Positions 18,693 through 27,388 of a DNA stretch of 64,000 nt are shown here, piece after piece (the first letter of the stretch is position 1; every line of letters starts with the position of its first letter). Position numbers and translations under genes: made by a program. The notes under the pieces are model-generated. The model saw only the letters and a list, made by a program, of their open reading frames with translations, did no database searches and was not told where the DNA came from. The stretch comes from Isoalcanivorax indicus (GTDB taxonomy: Bacteria > Pseudomonadota > Gammaproteobacteria > Pseudomonadales > Alcanivoracaceae). Location: the NCBI RefSeq assembly GCF_003259185.1, contig NZ_QGMP01000001.1, positions 992,001-1,056,000 on the forward strand, in the 5' to 3' direction.

Positions 18693-19032
18693 AGGGCGGC
18701 AACACCAGAATCGGCAGGCCGGTGGCCAGGGTGCTGATGGCGGCAATGATGTGTCCGGCCCCGGCCAGCCGGGCAATGAAGGCATGCTCCCCGGCCTCGG
18801 GCGCACTGGCCCCGCGCCAGCAATAGCGGGCCATGGCCAGCAGGAACAGGGTCACCACCAGGGTCAGCAGCCCTAGCACGCCATTGATCGGCGTCAGCGG
18901 CCCGGCTTCGGGAGACGGCGCGCCGAGTGCGCAGCTCACGGACAACCCGCCGTAGACAGCGACAAACCAGATCGCCCAGATGACCAGACCCAGCGGCAGT
19001 TGTATCGGATGGTGGGGCGGTATGCGCAGCAT
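18685..19032 (-). CDS. Small membrane subunit of the cytochrome oxidase cluster
   Basis: A 115-residue protein with three membrane helices (about 15-37, 52-72 and 85-112). Its ATG shares one base with the stop of the subunit I/III gene (TGATG), and its end overlaps ctaG by 8 bp. By position and size it could be a subunit IV-like or assembly protein, but it shows no clear similarity to known subunit IV. The role is inferred from context only. Confidence 0.75.
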   Translation of the reverse strand: MLRIPPHHPIQLPLGLVIWAIWFVAVYGGLSVSCALGAPSPEAGPLTPINGVLGLLTLVVTLFLLAMARYCWRGASAPEAGEHAFIARLAGAGHIIAAISTLATGLPILVLPPCV

Positions 19033-21512
19033 CAATAGACACCCCAGCTCAGAGGAAAGGCAATCAGTACCAGCAGCAGCGCCCAGGCGACCAGCTGCGC
19101 GTAGCGCCACAACTGGCGCACGATCGGCAGTTCATAGGGGACGGCTGCACTGACCAGGCCCAGGGCTGCCCGGCGGGCCTGTAACAGGGTGGCCAACAGC
19201 GCAACGCCCACATGCATCAGCAAGTACAGTAGCATGACCAGCAATACGGCATCGTGGGCCTGCTCGCGCACCGCAAGTGGGGCCAGCAGCAACTGGCTGA
19301 TCAGCAGGGCCAACGCCAGCACGCCCGCACCGGCGATCAACAGAAGCTGTCGTGTCAGCCCGTGGGCGGGCGGCGTCATCAGGTGCCGGTAGCGCCATGA
19401 GGCCGCGGAACACAGCAGGGCGACGCCCAGCAGCAGGGGCCAGTGCAGCGGCGTCTGCGCCGGAAATTGCCACAGGGGGGCCACCGTCCACAGATAAAAC
19501 CAGCCAAACAACATCGACATGAACAGCGAGCCGCTGGCCAGCAGGCTGCTGTTCACCCCCCACAGGCCGGGGCTGTCGAGCCCGCGAAAATGCAGCGGTG
19601 GCTGATCGGGATCGGTGTTGCCCAGGGCATGTGCTTTGCTCGGGCCGTTGTACCAGGACCAGGCGCTGAGCAAGGTCACGCTGACCACCGCGCTGATGGC
19701 CGCCAGCGGATAGGCGCGCACCAGCAGCAAGACACATAGCGCGGCCAGGCTCAGGGCACAGACAAAGGGCCACCAGGAATTGCTCGGCAAATGTACGGTG
19801 TAGAGGGGCTTGCCGGATACCGGATCGCAACCCAGTGTTTCGCGACGTCCATGGGTCATGTCCGGCAGCCATATCTTGCCGTTATCGACCGGGGCGGGTT
19901 CCGCTGACGAGAATACCGGCAGCGGGTGGCGGCTGGTGACGGTGGGCAGGGTATCGAAATTCCAGTTTGGTGGCGGCAACGGCAGGGACCACTCCAGCGT
20001 GTCGCCCCGCCAGGGGTTGGCAGGCGCCTTGCGCCCGAAGCGGCCGTGCAGCACCAGGTCCAGCAGGACCATGGCGACCCCGGCAGTCATGATGAAGCCG
20101 CCGATGGACGAGATCAGGTTGGGCAGATCCCAGCCCAGGCCTGCTTCATAGGTATAGACGCGACGCGGCATCCCCATCAGGCCGGTGAAATGCATCACCA
20201 GGAAGGTGACATTGAAACCGATAAAGGTGAGCCAGAACCCCCAGCGCCCGAGCTGCATGGAAGGCATGCGGCCGGTGAACAGCGGCAGGTAGTAATAGAT
20301 GCCGGCGATCAACGGAAACAGCATGCCGCCGATCAGCACATAGTGCATGTGGGCCACCACGAAATGGGTGTCATGCACCTGCCAGTTGAAGGGTACCAGA
20401 GCCAGCATGACGCCGGTGAGGCCGCCGAAAACGAAGATCACCAGAAAACCGAACACCCATAGCATCGGCAGACTGAACCGGGGCTGACCGGCCCACAGGG
20501 TGGCCAGCCAGGCAAAGATCTGCACGGCCGTGGGCACCGCCACCAGCATGCTGGCGACGGAAAAGAATGCCTGCGCCAGCTTCGGAATGCCAACGGTGAA
20601 CATGTGGTGCACCCACAGACCGAAACTGATGAAGCCGGTGGTGATGACCGCCAGCACCAAAGCCCGATAGCCGATGATGGGGCGTCGCGCAAACACGGGT
20701 ATCAGTGTGGAAATGAGCCCTGCAGCGGGCAGGAAGATGATATACACCTCCGGATGCCCGAACAGCCAGAACAGGTGCTGCCAGAGCAGCGGGTCGCCAC
20801 CGCGGGCCACATCGAAAAACGCCAGCCCGCCAGCGCGCTCGAGTTCCAGAAGGATGCTGCCGAGAATCAGTGGCGGAAAGCCGAACACCACCATCACCGA
20901 GGTGACCAGCAGATACCAGGCCATCAAGGGCATGCGCGACAGCGACATGCCTGCGGTGCGGGTTTTCAGAATCGAGACCATCAGTTCGATGCCGGCGGTG
21001 ACCGCCGCGATCTCGACAAAGGTCACGCCCAGCAACCAGAAGTCTGAATTCAGCCCCGGGGAATAGACATCGCTGCTCAGCGGCGTGTACATGAACCAGC
21101 CGCTGGCCGGTGCCATGGCCAGCACCACACTGGACAGCAATATCAGGCCACCGAACAGGTAGCAGAAATAGCCGAACGCGCCCAGGCGCGGAAACGCCAG
21201 ATCGCGCGCGCCGATCAGCTTCGGCACCAGATACATGCCCAGCCCCTCCAGCATCGGCAGGGCGAACAGGAACATCATGATGGTGCCGTGCATGGTGAAC
21301 AGCTGGTTATAAATGTCTGCCGACATGAAATCCTGGTCGGGGAAGGCAAGCTGCGCGCGCATGAGCATGGCCATCAGGCCACCCACCAGGAAAAAGAACA
21401 GCCCGGTGAACATGAAACGCTTGCCGATGTTGGTATGGCTGACCACGGTGAGCGCACGCCAGCCACGCGGGTTGTGCCACACCTTTTCGCGGGTTTGTGC
21501 GGTTGTCGTCAT
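19032..21512 (-). CDS. ctaD: Cytochrome c oxidase subunit I fused to subunit III
   Basis: An 826-residue fusion. Residues 1 to about 540 are the heme-copper subunit I, and about 620-826 a subunit III-like part with seven helices. Subunit I has the active-site GHPEVYI (CuB His, cross-linked Tyr, and the D-channel Glu of A1-type oxidases), WVHHMF (CuB His pair), and HDTHFVVAHMHYVL (heme a3 region). The D-channel entry Asp is kept (GARDLAFP). Three proton-channel positions are unusual: the K-channel Lys is Gln in PTAVQIFAW (codon 20520-20522), and the D-channel Asn residues are replaced (GMY, PRLGAF). The ATG at 21512 overlaps the coxB stop by 4 bp. The subunit accepts electrons from CuA of CoxB. 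Confidence 0.93.
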   Translation of the reverse strand: MTTTAQTREKVWHNPRGWRALTVVSHTNIGKRFMFTGLFFFLVGGLMAMLMRAQLAFPDQDFMSADIYNQLFTMHGTIMMFLFALPMLEGLGMYLVPKLIGARDLAFPRLGAFGYFCYLFGGLILLSSVVLAMAPASGWFMYTPLSSDVYSPGLNSDFWLLGVTFVEIAAVTAGIELMVSILKTRTAGMSLSRMPLMAWYLLVTSVMVVFGFPPLILGSILLELERAGGLAFFDVARGGDPLLWQHLFWLFGHPEVYIIFLPAAGLISTLIPVFARRPIIGYRALVLAVITTGFISFGLWVHHMFTVGIPKLAQAFFSVASMLVAVPTAVQIFAWLATLWAGQPRFSLPMLWVFGFLVIFVFGGLTGVMLALVPFNWQVHDTHFVVAHMHYVLIGGMLFPLIAGIYYYLPLFTGRMPSMQLGRWGFWLTFIGFNVTFLVMHFTGLMGMPRRVYTYEAGLGWDLPNLISSIGGFIMTAGVAMVLLDLVLHGRFGRKAPANPWRGDTLEWSLPLPPPNWNFDTLPTVTSRHPLPVFSSAEPAPVDNGKIWLPDMTHGRRETLGCDPVSGKPLYTVHLPSNSWWPFVCALSLAALCVLLLVRAYPLAAISAVVSVTLLSAWSWYNGPSKAHALGNTDPDQPPLHFRGLDSPGLWGVNSSLLASGSLFMSMLFGWFYLWTVAPLWQFPAQTPLHWPLLLGVALLCSAASWRYRHLMTPPAHGLTRQLLLIAGAGVLALALLISQLLLAPLAVREQAHDAVLLVMLLYLLMHVGVALLATLLQARRAALGLVSAAVPYELPIVRQLWRYAQLVAWALLLVLIAFPLSWGVY

Positions 21513-22225
21513 TCCCCGGCCTCCTGCTGATCGGCCAGCCAGGCCTGCCAGTCGTCTTCTGCCAGCGCCTCCACGGTCAGTACCATATGGGCGTGGCGCA
21601 GGCCGCAGAACTCGGCGCACTGGCCACGAAAGCGCCCGGGGGCATCGGCCTGCAGGCGCAACACATTGGTGCGCCCGGGAATCATGTCGATCTTGCCGCC
21701 AAGGCGTGGCACCCAGAACGAATGGATGACGTCAGCGCTTTCCAGATGAAAGTCCACCGGCCGCCCGGCGGGCATGATGATATGGTCTTCCAGCGTGATG
21801 CCGGTGTCCGGGTAATGCACTTCCCACCACCATTGGTGGCCAGTGACCTCGATCTTCATTGGCGCTTCGGTCAGCGGCAGGGGCAGCATGCGATGGCCGA
21901 TGGGAATGCCGAAGGCCAGTAGCACGGTGATGGCGACAAGGGGCAACGCCAGGCCGCCGCCGATCAGCCAGCGACGGGCAATGCGCTGCTCGGTATCCTG
22001 ATCCGTTGGTGGCGGCGTGCGGAACTGCGCCCACAGCCACAGGCCGCATACCGCCAGCAGCACCACAGCGGACACGCCCAGCATCCACCACCACAGCAGC
22101 GCGACATCGCGGGCGGCGCTGCCCGCCGGTGCCAGGGCGGACTGATCGCCGCCGCAGGCCGTCAAGCTGCCTGCCAACACCAGCAAGCACGGCAGGCGGG
22201 CCTGCCTTGATGCCGACGGTGTCAT
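21509..22225 (-). CDS. coxB: Cytochrome c oxidase subunit II, lipoprotein
   Basis: A 238-residue CuA subunit. The N-terminus has a lipobox (LAGSLTAC), so it should be lipid-anchored as well as holding two membrane helices (about 45-70 and 90-115). The periplasmic domain has the aromatic stretch HQWWWEV and the CuA site GQCAEFCGLRHAHM, with both Cys, the His and the Met present, so it accepts electrons from cytochrome c and not quinol. There is no fused cytochrome c domain. The longer open frame upstream runs into the divergent DUF2231 gene; the ATG at 22225 is the best start. Confidence 0.93.
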   Translation of the reverse strand: MTPSASRQARLPCLLVLAGSLTACGGDQSALAPAGSAARDVALLWWWMLGVSAVVLLAVCGLWLWAQFRTPPPTDQDTEQRIARRWLIGGGLALPLVAITVLLAFGIPIGHRMLPLPLTEAPMKIEVTGHQWWWEVHYPDTGITLEDHIIMPAGRPVDFHLESADVIHSFWVPRLGGKIDMIPGRTNVLRLQADAPGRFRGQCAEFCGLRHAHMVLTVEALAEDDWQAWLADQQEAGE

Positions 22226-22270
22226 GGTGCAGGCTGATGCCTTCCGTTGCTGCCGGATGTCCCTGACGCC

Positions 22271-22747
22271 ATGCCTGCCTCGCCTGCCGACGATACCCCG
22301 AAAACCATTCCCAGCCGGGCGGCCATCGCCGGGCACCCGCTGCATCCGATGATGGTGCATTTTCCCGTCGCCGCCCTGATCGGCGTGCTCGGCGCCGACA
22401 TCGGCTGGTTTCTGACCGGCGACCTGTTCTGGGCGCGAATGGGGCTGTGGCTGGCGGGCGTCGGCGCCGTGGGGGGCTGGCTGGCCAGCATCGCGGGTCT
22501 GGTGGATCTGCTGACCGTGGGCGCCATTCGTCGCCTGATTACCGGCTGGCAGCACGCCATCCTGGCTGTGATGATGTTGTCGGTGGCCTCCCTGAACTGG
22601 CTGTTGCGTCTGGCCTGGGGCGAGGTGGTGATCTTGCCCTGGGGCATGCTTCTGGGCTGGCTCACCGCAGGTCTGATTGCCATGGCGGCCTTCCTGGGCG
22701 GGCGCCTGGTGTACGAGAAAGCCGTGGGGGTTGAGGTGGATTCCTGA
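22271..22747 (+). CDS. DUF2231 membrane protein
   Basis: A 158-residue protein with four helices. The N-terminal HPLHPMMVHFPVAAL is the DUF2231 signature, which looks like a heme- or metal-facing His cluster. The ATG at 22271 is preferred over an upstream TTG. It is divergent from coxB with only 45 bp between, so their promoters overlap. Members are often found by cytochrome and redox genes; the function is not established. Confidence 0.8.
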   Translation: MPASPADDTPKTIPSRAAIAGHPLHPMMVHFPVAALIGVLGADIGWFLTGDLFWARMGLWLAGVGAVGGWLASIAGLVDLLTVGAIRRLITGWQHAILAVMMLSVASLNWLLRLAWGEVVILPWGMLLGWLTAGLIAMAAFLGGRLVYEKAVGVEVDS

Positions 22748-22752
22748 GGTCG

Positions 22753-23196
22753 TCATAGCGGCGTCGCCAGGACCAGCCACAGAACGCCGACAATGAGCAG
22801 TGCGCTGACGGCCATGAGGGCATGGCAGAGCAGGGCCATGGCGCGAAGGTCACCTGCTTCATGGCGCTGGATCAGCCAACCGTTGAGCGCATGGCAGACG
22901 ACCATGCCCGCCACCAGTAGCAACTTGGCCAGCAACCACAGCGGCAGCGCAGGAGAGTCGGCTTGCGGATCGACCACACCGGTAAACAGCAGCGAGCCGG
23001 AGATGATGGCCAGCAGGGCCACGGGCGTGGCAAACAGGGTATAAACGCTGCGCGGCAGGGCGCGGGGCAGCACCGGGGAGGTGGCGTCACCGGTCTGGCA
23101 AACCCGCCCGCAACTGTGAATGAGCGCAGGCAGGTACAGCAGCGCGCCGCACCAGAGTGACAGGGTGGCGATGTGCAGGATCTTGATCCAGGGCAT
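22753..23196 (-). CDS. CopD/HemJ-like four-helix membrane protein
   Basis: A 147-residue protein with four hydrophobic helices. The start WIKILHIATLSLWCGALLYLP carries the conserved His and the W-x-G-x-x-x-Y/P pattern seen in CopD- and HemJ-like proteins. GGAGG before the ATG at 23196 decides the start. It converges on DUF2231. A role in copper or heme supply for the neighbouring oxidase is an inference. Confidence 0.7.
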   Translation of the reverse strand: MPWIKILHIATLSLWCGALLYLPALIHSCGRVCQTGDATSPVLPRALPRSVYTLFATPVALLAIISGSLLFTGVVDPQADSPALPLWLLAKLLLVAGMVVCHALNGWLIQRHEAGDLRAMALLCHALMAVSALLIVGVLWLVLATPL

Positions 23197-23321
23197 CCTT
23201 CCTCCGCATCCAGCGGTCATCATACGGAGCGCATATCACCGGGTCCACCCGGTTACAGTTTTTACATTTGTGCCGCGCAGGTTTGACCGATACTGTATCT
23301 CGCAATCGCGATGGAGTTGTC

Positions 23322-24539
23322 ATGTCCGCAGTATCCCTGTTTCGTTTTCCCGTTGTGGCCGCCGTGCTGGCGTTCCTGTTTGCGTCCTCGCCAGCCTGGG
23401 CCATTCCCGATGCGGAGACCTTTGCTGCCTGTGTCAGTGATCTGGGCCATCAGGCACGGCAGGCGGGCGTTTCCGCGCCGGTGGTGGCACGCAGCCTGGA
23501 CACGATCAGCCTGAACGAGCGCGTGATCGAGCTGGATCGCGCGCAGCCCGAGTTTACCGCCAGTTTTGCCGGCTATTTCAATACCCGCATGAGCGAGCAG
23601 CGCATTCAGCGCGGGCGAGAGATGTACCGCGAGCATCGCACGCTGCTGGAACGCGTTGCTCGTGAGTACGGTGTGCCCGCGCAATACCTGGTGGCGTTCT
23701 GGGGCATGGAAACCAACTACGGCAGTTTCTTTGGCCGCATGTCCATTCTTGATTCGCTGGCGACCCTGGCCTGTGAGGGGCGGCGCGGTGCCTATTTTTC
23801 CACCGAGTTCGTCAACGCGTTACGCATTATCGATGAAGGCGCGATCACCGCAGAGCGCATGCAGGGCTCCTGGGCAGGCGCCATGGGGCATGTGCAGTTC
23901 ATGCCGTCGGTATTCCTGCAGCATGCGGTGGACTATGACGGCGATGGTCGCCGCGACCTGTGGGGCAGTATTCCCGATGCCATGGCTTCCGCAGCGAATT
24001 TTCTCAGCGCGATTGGCTGGCAGACCGGCGAGCGCTGGGGCCGCGAGGTGCGGTTGCCGTCGTCGTTTCCGTTCGAACATGCCGGGCTCAATCAGCGCAA
24101 GACACTGACCGAGTGGCGGCAACTCGGTGTGCGCATGGCCGATGGCAGCGCCTTGCCGAACGCCGACATGCAGGCCTCGTTGCTGCTGCCCTCGGGTCAC
24201 CGTGGCCCCGCTTTTCTGGTGTATGACAATTTCCGTGTGATCATGCGCTGGAACCGTTCGGAATTTTATGCGCTGTCGGTGGGCCATCTTGCTGATCGCA
24301 TTGCTGGCGGTGGTGCCCTCTATAGAGCGCCCGTAGAGGCGCCGCGCCTGCATCGTGACCAGGTCAAGCAATTGCAGACGCTCCTCAACGACAAGGGCCA
24401 TGATGCCGGAGAAGTGGATGGCATTCTTGGTCCTGGCACGCGCACAGCGATCAGTCGTTATCAGCAAGCGCAGGGCATGGTGGCTGACGGTTTTCCTGAT
24501 CGTGCCGTGCTGACACGGATTGGCCTGGAACTGGATTGA
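23322..24539 (+). CDS. Lytic murein transglycosylase, MltB family with PG-binding domain
   Basis: A 405-residue periplasmic enzyme that cleaves the peptidoglycan glycan chain to 1,6-anhydro ends. It has a Sec signal peptide (about residues 1-27, ending SSPAWA), an SLT_2 domain with catalytic Glu130 in FWGMETNYGS and MGHVQFMPS, and a C-terminal PG_binding_1 repeat (LQTLLNDKGHDAGEVDG...LGPGTRTA). A GGAG upstream supports the ATG at 23322. No lipobox is visible, so it is likely soluble. It overlaps sbcB by one base (TGATG). Confidence 0.92.
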   Translation: MSAVSLFRFPVVAAVLAFLFASSPAWAIPDAETFAACVSDLGHQARQAGVSAPVVARSLDTISLNERVIELDRAQPEFTASFAGYFNTRMSEQRIQRGREMYREHRTLLERVAREYGVPAQYLVAFWGMETNYGSFFGRMSILDSLATLACEGRRGAYFSTEFVNALRIIDEGAITAERMQGSWAGAMGHVQFMPSVFLQHAVDYDGDGRRDLWGSIPDAMASAANFLSAIGWQTGERWGREVRLPSSFPFEHAGLNQRKTLTEWRQLGVRMADGSALPNADMQASLLLPSGHRGPAFLVYDNFRVIMRWNRSEFYALSVGHLADRIAGGGALYRAPVEAPRLHRDQVKQLQTLLNDKGHDAGEVDGILGPGTRTAISRYQQAQGMVADGFPDRAVLTRIGLELD

Positions 24540-25999
24540 TGACCGAACAGACTTTCTACTGGCACGATTACGAAACCTGGGGCGCCAATCCCGCCGTGGA
24601 TCGGCCGTCGCAGTTTGCCGGTGTGCGCACGGACGCCGACCTGAACATCATTGGCGAACCGCTGATGCTGTACAGCCGCCCCTCGCCGGATTACCTGCCG
24701 CATCCCGAGGCATGCCTGATTACCGGGATTACGCCGCAACAGGCGCTGGAAGAGGGCGTGCCGGAAGCCGAGTTCATCGCCCGGATTCATGCTGAACTGG
24801 CTAAACCCGGCACCTGTGCTGTGGGCTACAACAGCATTCGTTTCGATGACGAAGTGACCCGCCACACCCTGTACCGCAATTTCTTCGATCCCTATGCCCG
24901 CGAATGGCAAAACGGCAATTCCCGCTGGGATCTGATCGACGTCGTGCGCCTGTGTCATGCGGTGCGCCCGGACGGTATCCGGTGGCCGCAACGGGAGGAC
25001 GGCACGCCCTCGTTCAAGCTGGAGCGGCTGACAGCGGAAAATGGGCTGGCCCATGAAGCGGCCCATGATGCGCTCTCGGATGTCACGGCTACGATTGCGC
25101 TGGCGCGCCTGATTCGCGAGCGGCAGCCGAAGTTGTTCGAGTATGCGCTGTCCATGCGTTTCAAACATGAAGTCTCGAAGCAACTCAATGTGATCAGTCA
25201 GCTGCCGGTACTGTATGTGGCCGGGCACATACCGGCTGCACGCTTCTGTGCCGCCATTATGATGCCGCTGGCCCTGCACCCCACGAATCGCAACAGCGTG
25301 CTGTGTTACGACCTGAGTGAAGACCCGGCGGATCTGATCAGCCTCGATGCCGACGCGATCCGTGCGCGTGTCTTTGCTTCGGCCCGTGAACTGGGCGATA
25401 CACCACGCATCCCGCTGCGCGAAATCCAGGTCAATCGCTCGCCCATGGTCGCCACCGTCAAACTGGTGGATGAGTCCGTGGCGGCACGCCTGGATATCGA
25501 TATGGCCACCTGTCGTCGACACTGGCAGCAACTGCGTGATGCGGGAGACCTGACCCCCAAACTTCACCAGATCTATGCTCAGCGGGAATTCGCCGAAAGC
25601 GCCGACGACCCGGATCTGCAACTCTACAGCGGTGGTTTTTTCAACGACAGCGATCGCCGCATGATGGATCAGGTTCGGGAAACATCGCCGGAGCAACTGG
25701 CAAGCTTGCGACTACCGTTCCAGGATGGCCGCCTGGCCGAAATGCTGTGGCGTTATCGTGCCCGCAATTACCCGGCGACGCTGTCACCGGGTGAGGTGAC
25801 TGAATGGATGCGGTTTTGCCTTGAACGGCTGCAGCAGGGCAGCCACGGCGCGCTGGGGCTGGCCGACCTGCGCGCCCGGCTGGACGCGCTGCGCACCGAG
25901 GTCGGCGATGACCGCAGCCAGCATATTCTGGACGAGCTGGCTGATTACGCCGATCAGCTGGAGCAGTATCTGGGTGCGGGCGCCGATCAGCTGTCCTGA
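24539..25999 (+). CDS. sbcB: Exodeoxyribonuclease I
   Basis: SbcB (ExoI) digests single-stranded DNA 3' to 5' in recombination and mismatch repair. The 486-residue length is near E. coli's 475. The DEDDh nuclease motifs are present: Asp10/Glu12 in WHDYETWG, YNSIRFDDE, and HEAAHDALSDV. The SH3-like and helical ExoI C domains follow. The ATG at 24539 overlaps the transglycosylase stop. The last 13 bases overlap the convergent FKBP gene. Confidence 0.95.
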   Translation: MTEQTFYWHDYETWGANPAVDRPSQFAGVRTDADLNIIGEPLMLYSRPSPDYLPHPEACLITGITPQQALEEGVPEAEFIARIHAELAKPGTCAVGYNSIRFDDEVTRHTLYRNFFDPYAREWQNGNSRWDLIDVVRLCHAVRPDGIRWPQREDGTPSFKLERLTAENGLAHEAAHDALSDVTATIALARLIRERQPKLFEYALSMRFKHEVSKQLNVISQLPVLYVAGHIPAARFCAAIMMPLALHPTNRNSVLCYDLSEDPADLISLDADAIRARVFASARELGDTPRIPLREIQVNRSPMVATVKLVDESVAARLDIDMATCRRHWQQLRDAGDLTPKLHQIYAQREFAESADDPDLQLYSGGFFNDSDRRMMDQVRETSPEQLASLRLPFQDGRLAEMLWRYRARNYPATLSPGEVTEWMRFCLERLQQGSHGALGLADLRARLDALRTEVGDDRSQHILDELADYADQLEQYLGAGADQLS

Positions 26000-26697
26000 T
26001 GTACTTCCAGCAATTCCAGTTCAAAGATCAGTGCGGCATGGGGGCCGATGTGGGCGGGCGCGCGCTCGCCATAGGCCAGTTCTGGCGGAATGGCTACGCG
26101 CCATTTGTCGCCTTCTGACATCTGCAGCAATGCTTCGCGAAATCCCGGGATGACGCGGCTGAGCGGGAAGGTGGCTGGCTCGCCCCGCTCTACTGAGCTG
26201 TCAAAAACGGTACCGTCGGCCAGGGTGCCATGGTAGTGCACGGTCACGCGGTGTTCCGGCGCGGGCGGCCGGCTGCCGTTTCCCGAAGCCAGCACCTCGT
26301 ATTGCACACCACTGTCGAGCGTGACCACGCCGGGACGGTTGGCGTTCTCTGACAGAAAGGCCTCGCTGCGGCGACGATTTTCTTCCGCCTGGGCCCGGGC
26401 GGCGGCTTCCCGTTCGGCACCCTGCTCTTGCTGATATTCGGCAACCAGCTGTTCCATGGTGTCGTGATCGAGCAGCGCCCCTTCGCCGGACTGTTGCGCC
26501 CGGATGCCTGCCAGAAAAGCGTCGGTGTCAATGCCTGTCATCTGCGACAGCATTTGTTCGGAGAGCTGGTAGCCCACCGCATAGGACTGCTGCTGTGCAC
26601 GGGATTCCAGCGCAGTGGTGTTGCCCCCCGGCGTGCTGCATGCCGATACAGTAAGGCCCAGCAGGGCCAGGCCCAGGATGATGGTTGTGCTTTTCAT
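25987..26697 (-). CDS. FKBP-type peptidyl-prolyl isomerase lipoprotein (FkpA/Mip-like)
   Basis: A 236-residue envelope chaperone. The lipobox LTVSACS gives lipid attachment at about Cys20. The N-terminal helical dimerisation domain (FKBP_N, about residues 25-130) has a Glu/Ala/Arg-rich helix. The FKBP domain follows (about 140-236: VTVHYHGTLADGTVFDSS, VIPGFREAL, IPPELAYGE). I placed the start at 26697 after GGAGATC; a 49-codon in-frame extension was rejected. The 3' end overlaps sbcB by 13 bp, so no separate terminator is possible. Confidence 0.93.
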   Translation of the reverse strand: MKSTTIILGLALLGLTVSACSTPGGNTTALESRAQQQSYAVGYQLSEQMLSQMTGIDTDAFLAGIRAQQSGEGALLDHDTMEQLVAEYQQEQGAEREAAARAQAEENRRRSEAFLSENANRPGVVTLDSGVQYEVLASGNGSRPPAPEHRVTVHYHGTLADGTVFDSSVERGEPATFPLSRVIPGFREALLQMSEGDKWRVAIPPELAYGERAPAHIGPHAALIFELELLEVHQDS

Positions 26698-26842
26698 GTG
26701 GAGGATCTCCCGGATCGTTGTATTGATGGTGAACGTCCGGATAGTACGGGCATCGTTGTTCCGGATAGAACCGGCAAAACAGGAAAACTGAGATTTCCTG
26801 AAATGATATGATGGCGCTGTGATATGACGTACCGGAGCAGAC

Positions 26843-27373
26843 ATGGCTGATCGCGAATCCGGCGGCCCGGAGGTGGTGCTGGTGGATGCACAGGATCGTC
26901 CGCTGGGAACACTGGAGAAGCTGGCCGCCCATCAGCAGGGCGCGCTGCACCGTGCCCTGTCTGTGTACCTGTTCAACAGCGCGGGTGAATTACTGATGCA
27001 GCGGCGGGCGGCGGATAAATATCATTGCGGCGGCCTGTGGGGTAACAGCTGTTGCAGTCACCCCCTGCCCGGTGAGCCGGTGGCGCAGGCTGCCGTGCGT
27101 CGGGTGCGAGAAGAATTGGGTCTGGACTGTGTCCTGACGCCGCTGTGCGAGTTGTCCTATCGTGCGCCGGTGACCAACGGCCTGATCGAGCACGAATACC
27201 TGCATGTGTTTGTTGGCTACACCGACGAACATCCGCAACTGGCACCCGAGGAAGCAGACGCCTGGCGCTACGAGTCCTTGCCTGATCTGACCAGGGCGCT
27301 GGTGGAGACGCCAGAAGTCTACGTGCCCTGGCTGGCGCCGGTACTGCCGGCGGTGCGGCAGGCGCTGTCCTAA
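26843..27373 (+). CDS. idi: Isopentenyl-diphosphate delta-isomerase, type I
   Basis: Idi interconverts IPP and DMAPP for isoprenoid synthesis. The 176-residue Nudix-fold protein has the catalytic Cys in NSCCSHP (aligned with E. coli Cys67) and metal ligands His36 and His73. The catalytic pair Glu116/Glu118 lies in LIEHEYLHVF, and the Nudix-like helix reads VRREELGL-type (RVREELGLD). GGAG precedes the ATG by 7 bases. It is divergent from the FKBP gene. Type I Idi is patchy in gammaproteobacteria, so it may have been acquired at some point, although codon use looks native. Confidence 0.94.
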   Translation: MADRESGGPEVVLVDAQDRPLGTLEKLAAHQQGALHRALSVYLFNSAGELLMQRRAADKYHCGGLWGNSCCSHPLPGEPVAQAAVRRVREELGLDCVLTPLCELSYRAPVTNGLIEHEYLHVFVGYTDEHPQLAPEEADAWRYESLPDLTRALVETPEVYVPWLAPVLPAVRQALS

Positions 27374-27388
27374 GGCCAGGCCCTGATG

